From an uncultured Clostridia bacterium (GTDB lineage: Bacteria; Bacillota; Clostridia; HGM11514): a stretch of DNA of 5,357 nt. The position numbers and the translations under genes are program-made. Within the stretch, counting starts at the first letter, position 1, and the number at the start of each line of letters is the position of its first letter. The stretch lies in NCBI GenBank assembly GCA_934489915.1, contig CAKSSZ010000119.1, forward strand, positions 1 through 5,357, read 5' to 3'. Under the pieces are notes generated by a model that was given only the letters and a program-made list of their open reading frames with translations, was not told the origin of the DNA and searched no databases. This document shows positions 4,897-5,357 of this stretch, in pieces.

Positions 4897-5357
4897 ATGG
4901 CAAAAAAAATGTTTCAGTCAGAATCCAAACGTTTGTTGGATTTAATGATCAATTCTATTTATACGCATAAGGAAATCTTTCTTCGGGAGTTGATTTCCAA
5001 CGCAAACGACGCATTGGACAAATTTTATTATCTGTCCTTAACCGATGACTCCATCTCCTTTGACCGGGAAAATTTTTATATCCGGATTACACCGGATAAA
5101 GAGGCGCGCACCTTAACCGTCAGCGACACCGGAATCGGGATGAACGAGGAGGAGCTGGATACCAACCTGGGAATCATTGCAAAAAGCGGCTCCCTTGCAT
5201 TTAAACAGGAGCATGAGGCACAGGATGATGTAGATATTATCGGTCAGTTCGGCGTTGGATTTTATTCTGCTTTTATGGTTGCCGACAAGGTCACCGTACT
5301 CTCCAAAAAATACGGCACCGAGGAATCGTTTTTATGGGAATCCTCCGGCGCAGACGG
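4897..5357 (+). CDS. htpG: Molecular chaperone HtpG (Hsp90), N-terminal part, truncated by the window
   Basis: The first 153 residues of bacterial Hsp90, an ATP-driven cytosolic homodimeric chaperone of about 620-640 aa. Only the N-terminal GHKL ATPase domain is in view, and it contains the expected motifs. The N-box is ELISNANDALDK (31-42), with Glu31 as catalytic base, Asn35 for Mg and Asp38. The DTGIGM motif is at 77-82, with Asp77 contacting adenine. The lid segment around NLGIIAKSGS is at 90-99, and the Gly-rich GQFGVGFYSAF at 116-126. The start ATG 4897 has AAAGAAGG (4881-4888) 8 nt upstream, and the protein begins, like typical HtpG, a few residues before the FQSE motif. The reading frame is open to the window edge with no defect. 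Regulation is by the promoter and CIRCE just upstream. It is unrelated in function to the sugar genes and separated from them by a strong terminator. Confidence 0.98.
   Translation, partial: MAKKMFQSESKRLLDLMINSIYTHKEIFLRELISNANDALDKFYYLSLTDDSISFDRENFYIRITPDKEARTLTVSDTGIGMNEEELDTNLGIIAKSGSLAFKQEHEAQDDVDIIGQFGVGFYSAFMVADKVTVLSKKYGTEESFLWESSGAD

Overview
The window looks like chromosomal DNA from a low-to-moderate GC, Gram-positive anaerobe, most likely a gut-type clostridium (Oscillospiraceae, Lachnospiraceae or a relative). The grounds are consensus sigma-A promoters with strong AGGAGG-like Shine-Dalgarno sites, clostridial-style lipoprotein signals (…LCACGKGG…), two DUF3502-type ABC sugar-binding lipoproteins, and a perfect CIRCE (HrcA) operator in front of htpG. 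No species can be named from the sequence alone.

Layout, all genes on the + strand. (1) 1-198: the left edge, possibly the last 42 codons of an upstream gene (2-130), then leader sequence. (2) 199-351: a 50-residue small protein with a good ribosome-binding site, followed by a strong terminator (360-400). (3) 458-1497: a perfect-consensus promoter driving a cytoplasmic GH130 beta-mannoside phosphorylase-family enzyme, probably starting at TTG 520. (4) 1549-3117: promoter, first solute-binding lipoprotein (483 aa), terminator. (5) 3163-4794: an inverted-repeat-rich promoter region, second and paralogous solute-binding lipoprotein (481 aa), and a terminator with a 38-bp perfect palindrome. (6) 4815-5357: promoter, CIRCE and the first 153 codons of htpG, cut by the window edge.

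Functionally, the GH130 enzyme and the two lipoproteins suggest a carbohydrate module. The lipoproteins would capture oligosaccharides outside the cell, and an ABC transporter encoded elsewhere would import them. The GH130 enzyme would then phosphorolyse beta-mannosides in the cytoplasm. No permease or ATPase gene is present, and each lipoprotein gene has its own promoter and terminator. htpG is an independent heat-shock transcription unit.

The most notable structure is the tandem lipoprotein pair. Promoter core, Shine-Dalgarno, a decoy ATG and the signal-peptide DNA are duplicated at a near-constant offset of 1655-1659 bp. A 65-nt tract at the 5' end and a 33-nt tract at the 3' end are identical at every base, while the protein bodies have diverged to roughly 50-60% identity (judged by eye). 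This points to recombination or gene conversion at the gene ends, and the pair may belong to a larger paralogous family. I see no clear evidence of an entirely new type of system, CRISPR array, RNA gene or mobile element.
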